The notes under the pieces are model-generated. The model was not told the DNA's origin, made no database searches, and saw only the letters and a list, made by a program, of their open reading frames with translations. A stretch of DNA of 64,000 nt from the NCBI GenBank assembly GCA_946902985.2, contig OX336390.1, positions 528,196,861 to 528,260,860 of the forward strand, written 5' to 3'. Source of the stretch: Meconema thalassinum. Lineage: Eukaryota > Arthropoda > Insecta > Orthoptera > Tettigoniidae. The translations under genes were made by a program, and so were the position numbers. Positions 30,788-41,619 of this stretch are shown here, in pieces (the first letter of the stretch is position 1; each line of letters starts with the position of its first letter).

Positions 30788-31165
30788 ATGGAAGTATCAG
30801 TGACTAGGTATGGTAAGCCTTACGCATACTATAAAGGATATTCATATATTGTGAAACGAACCAATAAAAATGGAACTGTTATTTGGCGTTGTTCAAAGCA
30901 ACGTTCCAAACATTGTCGTGGTGACCTAAAAAGTAAAAATAGTGAGGTTTTAAGTGTCAGTGATCATCAATGTAGTGTACCGCATGAAACACAGTTGCCG
31001 TCGACAAAAAATCAAGAAAACCATATTGCTACTCAAAATAGTGCATTGTTTAATGATCAACGTTTAACCCCTGTTCTCAAAGTTATTTTTAATCCATCTT
31101 CCACGTCGCAAGAGCCATCAACATCACAAACTATGCAAGAGGTAGTGGTGTTGTTGTCGTTTTAA
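30788..31165 (+). CDS. FLYWCH-like zinc-finger protein, short paralogue, right arm
   Basis: Identical to the 26445-26822 product. The internal ATG was chosen for the same reason. Confidence 0.72.
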   Translation: MEVSVTRYGKPYAYYKGYSYIVKRTNKNGTVIWRCSKQRSKHCRGDLKSKNSEVLSVSDHQCSVPHETQLPSTKNQENHIATQNSALFNDQRLTPVLKVIFNPSSTSQEPSTSQTMQEVVVLLSF

Positions 31166-31634
31166 AGAGTGGAACAACTAGGTCATCTGCTGTTGATCTG
31201 CAAGGGGATCAAAGTGACTAAATAGTAATAACCATAAGGTTTTTATGTCAATACAACCATTGTGGCTTCCCCACTTTTCGAAAACAACATTAAAGGGACA
31301 TTGCTATAAAATGATCTACAACAAGCCTTGTGTTTAAAACTATAACAGACTATTGTAATGTGAGAAAGGCTTGTATTCAGTATGCATTTATTGTCATAAT
31401 CATGTATACTCTGCAATGTTAAATATACTAACTTTGTATAAAATAAAACAGCATTGTAACATCATTTTGCATTTATTTACAAACTTTATATACATTTTTT
31501 TTGGTTTCATCATAATATTTTTAAAGACAACACTAAACACTAAAACATTACTATTCTATGCACATATTTTCTTTCTTTTTCAGTATATTGTCATTACTTA
31601 TAATTTCCATTATTATTTCACATTATTTATTTAT

Positions 31635-33945
31635 TTAATTAAAACGAACCATGCACCTATTGTTTTTAAAACCTTCATAAATTAAGTGTACAGGTTGCAC
31701 AGCATTATTGACTTCATCAAAAACACTCTCCGACATATCATTAAACCGTATAGGCAGAAATGTCTCAAAGTTTTCACATACACAAAGTACACGATCACCA
31801 TATGCTGTTTTCAATTTCCGAATCTTGATAATGCGGAATGGAATATGCATTGGCAATTCACTGAGCTTCTTTGTCTCTAAGCCACATGATTGTCCCACAG
31901 CATTCAAAACATTCATTGTAGTAGTCTATAAACAAAACAAAAGCATATCTATTACACTCTAAAACAGCTTTAATAATATTGTGCAATTAGGGATTTTGCA
32001 CTATCCATGGCGAATAAATTATACTAGTTATGCAAGAAATGCCCTAACTGTTGCAGATACTACTTTTCTGCATATAGCACAAGTGTTAAGTTCTAATGCA
32101 CACTTGACACAGGCTATCATGTGTCCACAGGGTAAAAATACAACACCTAGTTCATCTTGATAACAAATTTTACATAATTGTTGGTCACACTTTTGTATCT
32201 GTTCGTGAGACAAGTCTTTTCTTTCAGCCTTATGTATTTGCTCCGCGTGCTCTAACTCTAAAGGCACTTTTATGTCTTGTGCTGCAATCACTTTTTCTTT
32301 ACGAATAGTGTTCACAAATTCCTGACCTTTAAGCAACACCATGTATTTACAGTTTGGTAACCAACGAGCGTGTTGCACAAAAGGGTCATCAGTCATTTGC
32401 CAATCCTTTAAAGCAAATCCACAATAAAAACATATTGTTTTATCCCCTTCACCAGTATAAAAAAATCCAGCTTCACTTAGCTGTTTGGTAAGGTGTTTTA
32501 ATATTAATGGCCAAATATTTTTATAAGATTCGAAACGTTTTTCAACAGAGCTGTACTCTGGGTGTGCTAGTGCTTTAGTCTTGCAAACTCCCAATTTTTC
32601 AAAAGCACACGCCAATTCAACACTGTCTATGGCATATGGACCACATATATCGACACTACCGTTGGCTGGTAATACATCATTATTATTATTTATTTGTGAT
32701 TCAGCAACGTAAGTAGCGGCCATAGGCCTTGTGGTTCGGTAAAATGAATGCACGGGTAGGTTACCCACTTGCTTTCCAAGCATGTAAGGACAGTGAGGAG
32801 ACCATCGCAAATGGTCTCTAAGGGGATCATCCCCTTCTTCCCAGTGTGAAAGTTCAATACGACAAAACACACAGCGCACCACATCTCCTCGGTTCAAGTA
32901 AAAAAAAACGGCTTTTGCAAGTTCATGCGTCGACAAAAAGCCTACAGGCCAGGATTCAAATGTTAACCATCGATCATGTTCTGATTTTAAATTTAACCCA
33001 CGTGGTAAACCAACTTGCTCACTTGTTGTATTTGGTACTAACGCCATGTGTTATAATAAAACGTTTTCTTATTGTAAGTTATTAACATTGCACAGAGTAC
33101 TTTAAAGCATAATGCATGCTTGTTCACTGTCTGTTCATTACGTTAATGGCACATGACGACACCTAAAAGCAAACAAAATAACCCATCACTCAATCAATCA
33201 ATCAATCAATCAATACTTGTAAATAAAACGTTAACGTTAATTGGCATTAATATATCAAAACACCATTAAAAATAAACTGTATGTTGGCACAAACAGTAAC
33301 CCATGTACTTATTTTCTTTTTTATAAAGCTACAGTCATTTACATTCCCCCACCCTCCCTTTAACCAATATATAAACAAAAATGAATGTCATGTCATTTTG
33401 TTCACATTATCATGTTCAAACCTGTGGATATTCGTTGAGTCCATAGGGAACCACTCATAAATTAAATTTATTATTTTATTTTTAGAAAATCCAACATGGC
33501 CTTGTACTTTTCCCAGTCAACAACAACAACATAGCCATTAATCAAGAAAGCAATCATTGTCCCAGTCATGTACAGGTAATGAATTTTTTTTGTCTACGAG
33601 TTTTCAGTAGTGGTAAAATGGAATAGCATTTTTAAGTTGGACTTACCTGAGTTTTAAACAGTTCACTCTTTGGCAGTGGTTTCGCTTTAGTGCGTTTCTG
33701 GTTTTTTTCAGCGACTGCTACGGCGGTAAGGCTATTCTTTCCAAGTTTCTAAAAATAAATAAAATAAACCGCTATAAATACCTAAATTCAGGTTAATACA
33801 TACATTTCATAAAATAAAACATAAAACAAAACAAAAATGAAACAAGTTAGTTTAAAAAAAATCATCTCACCTTTACTTGCAGTGACTTGTTACTCTTCCC
33901 TTCTAGTGGGCTCAAAAGTGCAATAGTTTCTTCTCCCTCTGACAT
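31635..33945 (-). CDS. Spliced gene ending in a small OB-fold-like protein, right arm
   Basis: Mirror of the left-arm gene. Predicted exons are 33871-33963 (ATG at 33945), 33647-33748 and 31635-31925, with a non-coding first exon about 34070-34175. The last exon alone, from ATG 31916, gives the 93-residue product. All splice signals are conserved because the arms are identical. Confidence 0.55.
32028..33047 (-). CDS. iap: Inhibitor of apoptosis protein, 2 BIR + RING, right arm
   Basis: Identical 339-residue product to 24563-25582, with all BIR and RING zinc ligands intact. The element thus carries two intact IAP copies pointing toward the palindrome apex. Confidence 0.93.
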   Translation of the reverse strand: MALVPNTTSEQVGLPRGLNLKSEHDRWLTFESWPVGFLSTHELAKAVFFYLNRGDVVRCVFCRIELSHWEEGDDPLRDHLRWSPHCPYMLGKQVGNLPVHSFYRTTRPMAATYVAESQINNNNDVLPANGSVDICGPYAIDSVELACAFEKLGVCKTKALAHPEYSSVEKRFESYKNIWPLILKHLTKQLSEAGFFYTGEGDKTICFYCGFALKDWQMTDDPFVQHARWLPNCKYMVLLKGQEFVNTIRKEKVIAAQDIKVPLELEHAEQIHKAERKDLSHEQIQKCDQQLCKICYQDELGVVFLPCGHMIACVKCALELNTCAICRKVVSATVRAFLA

Positions 33946-34195
33946 GTAAGGTATGCCGGTTATCTGCAAACAAATAAATAAATAAAATCATTAATTACCT
34001 AATCAATAAATAATTGCATGTATTTATATATAAATCAATAAATGTATAAATGAATAAATATATACCTACCTCACAACAAGAATAAGTATTTTCCACCAAC
34101 ACCAAAACTGTTAAACAAGGCCAAGTGTTTCACACAACGCTGTAGCGTGTTCAAAAGTAGTCACATAAGTGCGAGTGGAAATGTCAGCGACGTGT

Positions 34196-34204
34196 CTTTA
34201 TATA
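34196..34204 (-). promoter_or_regulatory. TATA box of the IAP/OB-like locus, right arm
   Basis: TATATAAAG on the minus strand, mirror of 23406-23414. Confidence 0.6.
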
Positions 34205-34949
34205 TCACATTGCATGTATAATCTTTTTTTTTCCCACGCTTTGAACATTCTCTTATCGTGCACGTGGGCAGCTAACGTCCCAGGCGAACACCTGTGCCTG
34301 ATCAAATTTCACATGAACTTGCATTTTGTCACGTACGAAGCAAAACAGGATGTGACTTGTTAACAGTTATCATGCACGTGGACAGATAACGTCCAAGGTG
34401 AACACCTGCGGTAGATCAAATGTCACATGGACTCGCATTTTGTCACGTACGAAGCAAGACAGAATGTCACTGGTTTAGCGTGCCTGTGGTTTCACATGTG
34501 TGCACGCCTTTCGCACTTCCCTGCCACCACAATGGTCAGATTATTTCACCTTCAAGCGTCTTGGTCATTTTTTCCATTGCACCTGTTGTCAAGTCAGATC
34601 GGAGCCTTCCAATAAGCTCAAATGACCTTCACCTCCTGCTCGTTTGTTTTCGATACTCGCTTCGACCAACATAGAATCAAGTTCTCATCACCGTTTACAC
34701 GTTAAAGGTAAAATATCAGGAAAAACGCACGCTCGCTCTGTCATACACCGATCCGCCGAAATAGCGATTGTTCTATTAAGCATGGTCCTTGTGGTTAGCG
34801 ACAGGTTCGTTGAAACACACACATACCCAGCCGTATCGTCTCTCTCAACCACCACGCTTTATAAACATTATAAACAGGTAACGGTAATGATTTTTTTTCA
34901 ACATGTACGGCGTTAGGCCCTTTGTGAATTATCTTTTTTTAAAAAAAAT

Positions 34950-35920
34950 ATCTACCACATTTGAAAGGGGGCGTTAGCCCGAGTCCTAGGACACCTCGTA
35001 CACGTCTCTAGCGTTATTAGTTCGTGAGATATCGGCAAAAATCACAAAAAACACGTGTTTACCCCAAAATCGCGTTTCCAAAATTTTTAAAAATTACAAC
35101 GAGTAGTTCATAGCAAAGAGAACGTCTGCCCGAATCCTTGGACCCGTCGTACATGCCTCTAGCGTTATTGCTTCGTGAGATATCGGCAAAATCACAAAAA
35201 ACATGTGTTTACCCCAAAACCGAGTTTCCAATTTTATTAAAAATTATAACGAGTGGTCCATAGGAGAGAGGACGTTACCCCGAGTCCTTGGACCTGTCGA
35301 ACACGCCTCTAGCGTTATTGGTTCGTGAGATATAGCAAAAAGTCTAAAATCACGTTTTTACCCCAAAAAGACTGTGTTTCCAGATTTTCACATTTTCGAC
35401 ACCGACATTCCCGTAAAGAGCACGACGAGACGAAAAAAACGAATCCAAGCACGCCCTCCTAGCATGGCTCTTTCCATTCCAAGGTCGCAGGGGCTCACCA
35501 CTTGCTTTTATAAGCAGCTCCCCCACTACCCCACTACTACCTGCAGGTTTTCATTCTAGAGACTTGAAATTTATTTTGGGGGTAGAGGGGGTAGGGACCA
35601 TTGATTTACGTTAAACAATTTTTTTTGTAGAGTTCCTAGTTTCCAAAATATAGAATTTTCAAAATTAAAGTGTTTTCAAAAAAATATAAAAAATAAAAAA
35701 GTTTTATTACAAAAAATAAAGGTCATAAAGACTGTTCGTTTGAGCCATGGCACAACGTTCTATCCTGTTTGGTTTTCAAACTATCACATAGTTTCGAAAA
35801 CAAAAATTTACAAAAAAATTTTGAAAAATATAACGAGTGGTCCATAGCAAAGAGGACGTCAGCCCGAGTCCAACAATACCTCATTTGTCAAAATCGGACC
35901 ACGCGTTCGAGAAATATTTA
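34950..35920. repeat. Subterminal ~150-bp direct repeats, right arm
   Basis: Mirror copy of 21690-22660. Confidence 0.75.
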
Positions 35921-35991
35921 ACATGACTAAGGCTTAGTAGTGGGGCAAGGAGGGTTTTGAAGTGGGGCAGAAGCGCCACTACTCCACTACT

Positions 35992-35997
35992 TGTGGG
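35992..35997. repeat. 6-bp target duplication of palindromic element, right
   Basis: TGTGGG directly after the CT terminus. Identical to 21613-21618. Confidence 0.88.
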
Positions 35998-36073
35998 TGA
36001 TACAAAACACAGACTGACAACAGCTCGAGACCTCGAGGCGTTGAAGAAGCGGTACCCAACACCCTTGAATTAA
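35998..36073 (+). pseudogene. LINE ORF1, 3' end after the palindromic element
   Basis: The coding continues in frame from 21618 if one TGTGGG copy is discounted. It begins with the GDTKHRLTTARDLE block typical of ORF1 C-termini and ends at TAA 36071-36073. This continuity proves the insertion point and duplication length. Confidence 0.85.
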
Positions 36074-36509
36074 GGACCCTTTGGAGAACCGTGCAGCTGA
36101 TGGTAACTCAACTCTTCAGCATAAATATGGAACCTGGAGAGGCTACTTGGAAATAAGGAAGATCAAAATACTTTTCTTTCTTCCTTACCGAAATTTATGT
36201 TATTAATTAATTAGAATTAGATTCATTGCTCTAGCATAGAATTAATTATTTTCTTTCTCTTTTCTCTTTGCCTAGCATTGTAGGTATTAATATCGACTTC
36301 AAAATTAATCTAGTACTGTATACTCGATATCTCACTAGACTTTCTTTTATTTTTAGCGTATATTAGGCTATTCATTGTTTTTGATAGGTCATTTTATCGT
36401 TTGTTTTATTATTTTTATAATAGTGTTCTCAGGTTTGCAAAACAGTTTATAGTATATATTGTGTCTATATGTTCTTAATTCTGTAATTAAGAGTGTATTC
36501 GTTGCTTTT

Positions 36510-37421
36510 ATGTCTCATGATGAACATGTATTGGCTGAACTACTATCAAACATTAGCTTGAGAAACTCAAACAGGCTTAAAGTGGCACACATCAACGCAC
36601 AATCTCTAGTTGACTCCTCCCACATTTCTGAATTCCGTCATACTTTTGGTAACAGTTCTTTTGACATAATAGCAGTCAGTGAAACATTTCTTAAGCCCTC
36701 AATAGGGGATGCTTCAATTTTTCTCTGTGGATACAACGTCTTTCGTAATGATAGACTTGGCAAAGGTTCAGGTGGCGTTGCCGTTTATGTCAAGGACACT
36801 ATAAAATGCAACATCCTTAGCAAATCTCCGGGTGAATACAGTAAGAAACCGGAATATTTGATACTTGAAATGATCCTACCAGACTTAAAGATACTCTTTT
36901 CTTGTGTATACCGTCCACCAAAAGCTGGCTATATAGACTCATTCTTGAACGATATGTACACGCATTTACTGAATTACAAATATATTTTCGTTGTTGGAGA
37001 CATAAATGCTAGATTTGGCAGTGGTACCTTTGAAACAGAAAGTATTCGTGAGATGTTGAACGCCTGCAACCTTGAATGTTTGCCATTCACTGAAACCTTC
37101 CACACCGCTACCTGCGATAGCATTCTTGATATAATATCTTCCAACTGCAATGATCTTGTTATAGAATATGGACAGGAGCCTGCTCCTGGATTCTCAGCTC
37201 ATGACCTCTTGTACTCGGTATTTTCCTTATCTGCTCCTAAAGCAAAACCCAAGACATGCCTAGTGCGTGATTTTAGTAAATTTAGTTCAAGTGATTTTAG
37301 TGCGGATGCAGAATTACTCCCTTGGGAGCAGTATTATAAAACAAACAACGTAGACGAAAAGCTCAGTCTCTTTAACCAAAACATTACTTTCTGTATGACA
37401 AACATGCCCCTCAAAAGATAG
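36510..37421 (+). pseudogene. LINE ORF2 endonuclease part (frameshifted from RT)
   Basis: Start at ATG 36510 (MSHDEHVLAELL), in a frame open from 36459. The APE-type endonuclease has KVAHINAQSL, VSETFLKP, GGVAVYVKD, VYRPPK, VVGDINARFG and SILDIISSN blocks. A single frameshift near 37,395-37,405 moves the coding into the frame of the reverse transcriptase ORF, which is open upstream of 37472. Apart from this the domain is intact, so the LINE is fairly young. Confidence 0.82.
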
Positions 37422-39397
37422 TAAACGTTAAACACCATTCAACTCCATGGTTTAACAGAACAATTAAAGACTTGATAAAGACTCGCGACAGAGCCCGCAA
37501 GGAATTTTTAAAGACAAAACGTCCGGATGACTATGAAAAATTCAGAATTCTACGGAATAACACAAAACAAGCGATAAGAAATGCTAAAGTTAAGTACACA
37601 TATAACCTCTTCAGACACTGTAAGAATTCTGCAGCATCCTGGAGGGCTGCAAAATCCCTTGGAATAGGTGCCAGCCCCCCACCTGATATCCACATGCCAG
37701 TTTCCCCCTCTGAACTGAGCGATCATTACTTAAACGTAGTTCCCAACAGTAACACAACAAGAATATCCCAGACCGCAGAGCATTATAGGCTTCTTCCGCC
37801 GCCAAACCATGAAAAATTCTACTTCAAATACGTATACCCAGAACAAATAGTGAAAGCGATTAGGTCTATTCGTACTAAAGCCAAAGGTCCGGATAACATT
37901 CCAATCTCCCTTCTCTCAAATTGTCTCGATATATTCCTGCCGGCCATTTTACACTTGTTCAACGTCTGTTTACAAAACGGAGTATACCCGACGCTCTGGA
38001 AGTGTGCGAATATACGTCCAGCGCCTAAGAAGAGAATACCTGCGTCTTGCAGTGATTTCAGGCCCATCAGCATACTTTGTGCTCTAAGCAAAGTTCTAGA
38101 AAGAATAGTTCATGAACAAATGTGTGAATATTTGACCGAGTTCCACATCCTAAATCCTCATCAATCCGGATTTAAGAAAGGTCATAGCACAACTACCACG
38201 CTCTTAAAAATAACGGACGACATACGCTCAGCAATTGACCAAAGACAGCTTACAATTCTATGCCTCTTTGATCTCAGTAAGGCCTTCGATTGCGTAAGCC
38301 ATGAGCTGCTCCTTGCGAAGCTACACTCCATTGGCTTATCGCGGAATGCATTGTCTTGGTTTGAATCGTACCTAGCAGGTCGGCAACAGAGGGTGGTCTT
38401 CTTTGATGGCTCCTCATCGAATTGGCAATCAGTAAAAAGTGGTGTACCCCAAGGGTCAGTTCTTGGGCCACTGTGCTTCTCGCTTTATATAAATGATATG
38501 TCCAGTGTATTCAAAAACAGTCTCTGTCATATGTACGCTGATGACGTACAGGCCTACTTCCATTTCAGTCCCTCTGATGCGCCTCACCATATAGAACTTT
38601 TCAACGAAGATATCGCTCACCTCCATCAGTGGACCCTAAACCATAACCTCCAGTTAAACATATCTAAGACTCAACTTATATGCATTGGCTATACTAAACT
38701 TCTTAACTCTGTTGATCTTAACTCACTACCACCAATAAAATTACTAGACAATGATATCCCCTACAGCAACTCTGTGAACAACCTAGGAGTAATTTTTGAT
38801 AGAACCTTATCTTGGGGAGAGCATACCGCATCTGTAATAAAGAAAGCTATATCATCAATGCATATCTTGAAGCGGAATATCCCTTACACGCCGTCAAAAA
38901 TGCGCAAGCTTCTAATCCAAACGTTGATACTTCCTATCATCGAATATGGATCAGTAGTGTATAACGACTTGTCAGAAACACTTAACATAAAATTACAGAG
39001 AGTTCAAAATGCATGCGTTCGTTACATTTTAGACGTCAGGCGTGATGTACACATTACACCTTATTATGTGAAAATGCAGTGGTTGAAACTTCGTGAACGT
39101 AGGCAGCTGTCAATTGCGATCCTAACCCAGAAAATATTGTGTACAAAAACTCCTGGTTATCTCTATAATGTGTTTAAACCAATGAACTCCGTCCACCACA
39201 GAGAAAATAGATTTACCGATTCCACTCTACAGATTCCTGTCCACCGTACAACTAAATACAATAAATCATTCCTTTGCACAGCTTCACGGCTCTTTAATAC
39301 ATTCCACCTTCACTCATTTACAAACTCTGTTAACACTACACAACTCAAGAAATACCTAATATCAAGATTCCTGAAGGAATACGAATCAAAAATATAA
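37406..39397 (+). pseudogene. LINE ORF2 reverse transcriptase part
   Basis: Open frame continuing the endonuclease after the frameshift. It has the HSTPWFNRTIK linker, AKGPDNIPISLL, FRPISIL, HQSGFKKGHST, FDLSKAFDCVSH, SGVPQGSVLGPLCF and the catalytic MYADDVQAY, then thumb and C-terminal regions to the stop at 39397. It would copy LINE RNA at a nicked target. The 3' UTR to 39876 ends in ATTCA repeats. CR1/L2/Jockey group by motif style. Confidence 0.85.
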
Positions 39398-39884
39398 ATA
39401 TTCCATACAATTTTTTGTTGTTGTTGAAATATATCCGTGCCATACAGCTTTCTATAATATTTTTAGTATCCAAGATACAACTCCCGTGGAATTGATAGTA
39501 GTTCTAGTAATCATGTCACTCATGTAATTGTTTTAATAATAGATCATATTATACTTACATAAAAATTGAACCCTTTGTTACTGTACTATAATTTGTTTTC
39601 TTTTAATAGATATAATACATTATTAGGTAGGTTCTTTATTTAATTATTCTATATTCTAATTTGTATAATTTGTTTTGTATGAAGTGTCTGGTAATTGGCT
39701 CGTTTAGTTATAAGTATATTTTATATTTTGTTTTTCTTAGTTGTTAATTTAGGTTTATTTTTTTATTTTTATTCTTTTTATTACACAACTTCAAGCCAGA
39801 ACATTGTATACGCTACATAAAGGGGCTCATTAGCCTCTGTGGCAGTTATCTATGAATAAATTCAATTCAATTCAATACCCTGAC

Positions 39885-39985
39885 AGCATTAGGATATCCG
39901 AGGTCTAAGGAGTCTTTCAAATTCCCGCCTTAATTGGACCTTGTTTCACCTTTCCTGATACCCTCATTCTTCAAAGGGTGGGATC
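39885..39985 (+). repeat. Dispersed repeat fragment
   Basis: ATTAGGATATCCGAGGTCTAAGGAG and CTGATACCCTCATTCTTC-type blocks look like the tail of the repeat family near 7040-7335. Truncated at both ends. Confidence 0.35.
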
Positions 39986-40079
39986 TCTTTTTTTCTTTTC
40001 ATCATATCCCCTGCCTTCTGCACAAGGTCATAAAGGAGGCATGGTGTGTGTAGCCCCACCATTGGATGCTCAATGATTT

Positions 40080-40603
40080 TCCACATAGTCAACATTAGAC
40101 CCATTATCTTGGAAATAGGAATGTCTATTCCTGTTATATGTTCATACCTTAAACCAAGATGGTACTTCCAGAAAGCCAACTGGTCTGAATTTGCAAAGCA
40201 AACAGACTCCAACATCAGATGGATCAAACCAACATACAACAACTACAGCAGATTTGTTGGGGATATCAAAGGTGCAGCCAAGCGATGCATTCCTAGAGGA
40301 TATCGTGAAGAGGATATCCCTGGTTGGAGCGCAGAAAGTGAAGATTTACTGCGTGAATATGAAGACAATGCAACTGGCCACCTCCAATCTTTGGATGAGA
40401 GACGAAGGAAGATATGGCATGAAACGGTGGAATCCTTTGATCACAACCACTCTAGCAGGAAAGCCTGGTCCATCATTTGGAAATTAGATTCATCAAGTTC
40501 TGAAACTAAAATATCAAAAACTGCCATTGACCTAAATGATTTTGCAAAACATCTTATATCAGTCTCACAAAAGACAAGAAAATCAAAAGAGAAATCAAAT
40601 CGA
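40080..40603 (+). pseudogene. LINE ORF2 fragment upstream of a DNA transposon
   Basis: Encodes the linker between endonuclease and reverse transcriptase of a LINE: IPVICSYLKPRWYFQKANW, IRWIKPT, KRCIPRGYRE, IPGWSAES, RRRKIWHETV, SSRKAWSIIWKL. It is cut at 40603 by the transposon and resumes at 44310 with the reverse transcriptase. 5'-truncated near 40,080. Confidence 0.7.
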
Positions 40604-41524
40604 TGGCTTAGTATGAAAACCTCGTATTTCCATTTTTTTGTTGTCAAAAATGACATTTTGGTGGTTTTAGATAGAAAACCACGTATATTATATGAAACAG
40701 CTGTTTAAAAAAATCGATCTGCGCAGTGCTGATCTCTACAGACAAAAAGAGGAACCACGTATATCAGCTGCTCCCAAGATTTAGTGTGAAGACCTTGTAC
40801 ATCCAAAGAAGATTGGGTGCATTTTTTAAGTGTTTACAGTGTGTTTTCTCACTTCAAGACATCTCGTGGGTGTTCCACCAAATGCAGTGAAGCAAGTATA
40901 TGTGTCACCTTAACAATTAAATACCCTGTTTTAATCTGTTATTCCATTATTGTGAAGTGTAAACTAGGCTATGAAAAGTGAAAACCACGTAAAAATGCAC
41001 ATAACCGTGAAAACCCCGTATGGTAGATATACGTGGTTTTCCAATTTACCTAACAGGTGTAATAGCACTACTAACACTTGATATACGAGTATTTCATGTC
41101 ACTTACAGTGCAATATTAATTCGTATGACACTAAAAATGTTGTTCACTCTCTGAGCAAATACACTAATAGCAGATTAGTTGGCATACCGTAATATAGGTA
41201 TTATGTTAATAAAATGAAGTGCCTGTAATAGGGTTCTCAACCTATAGTTTTTGTTCCAGGAGATAATATGAGATGTCAAGAGGAAACTTGATAGTTAACC
41301 TTGCCCTTAAGGGGGAAACGGACCACGTTTATTCACGGAATCGGAAAATCGGTCGTCAACAATCAGAAAATGGCCCTAAACTCATCCCATCTGACACAAT
41401 TTCAGTAAAAGGTGATACTATTTTACTCATTGTACTCATTGTGATATTATGAAAGAAATTTTTGTTGTAAGCCTATATAAACCTTGATTGTGGTATAAAC
41501 TTTCAATAAACATTATGAATCAAT

Positions 41525-41619
41525 ATGTAGCACACTGATATTTTTTTCTATTTTGTAGGAGATGATTTGATAAACCCGAAGGCTACTGAATCGGTATCTA
41601 CACCTAACCCGACAGCCAG
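41525..41619 (+). repeat. 95-bp exon-plus-acceptor duplication, copy 1
   Basis: ATGTAGCACACTG... to ...CGACAGCCAG, including a splice acceptor and most of one coding exon. Copy 2 at 42101-42195 differs at one base but lacks the donor. Confidence 0.8.

Larger units (their letters stand above)
21619..35991. mobile_element. 14.4-kb perfect-palindrome Polinton/Maverick-like element
   Basis: The element begins AGTAGTGGAGTAGTGGCG and ends with its reverse complement ...CCACTACT, with a 6-bp duplication TGTGGG. Position x pairs with 57610-x over the arms outside about 28,390 and with 57611-x inside it. The offset is explained by one A-run length change (13 A near 28,384 against 12 T near 29,215). 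Arms are 21619-28790 and 28821-35991 with a 30-bp spacer. AG termini and a 6-bp duplication are known for Polintons, but normal Polinton inverted repeats are only a few hundred bp. Here the arms are the whole element. No polymerase, integrase, ATPase, protease or capsid gene is seen. Cargo per arm: IAP, spliced OB-like gene, two FLYWCH-like genes. Confidence 0.85.
28821..35991 (-). repeat. Right arm of the palindrome
   Basis: A 7,171-bp inverted repeat of 21619-28790, one base shorter because of the T12 against A13 run. Confidence 0.9.
20930..39876 (+). mobile_element. CR1/L2-like LINE, split by the palindromic element
   Basis: The outer limits enclose a LINE of about 4.6 kb (ORF1 then ORF2) interrupted by the 14.4-kb palindrome and its 6-bp duplication. 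The 3' end is GAATAAATTCAATTCAATTC, a short tandem repeat (ATTCA)n tail of the kind typical of CR1/L2-group LINEs rather than poly-A. The 5' edge is not sharply visible; a TATACACGATATACAGCGC segment near 20,930 is a possible start. ORF2 carries one frameshift between endonuclease and reverse transcriptase. Confidence 0.75.

Noticed and set aside
21619..35991. Palindrome as a sequencing or assembly foldback artefact
   Set aside because: The flanking LINE is not mirrored, a 6-bp duplication borders the element and the LINE frame continues across it. Over-identical arms could still be partly due to consensus polishing, which I cannot test.
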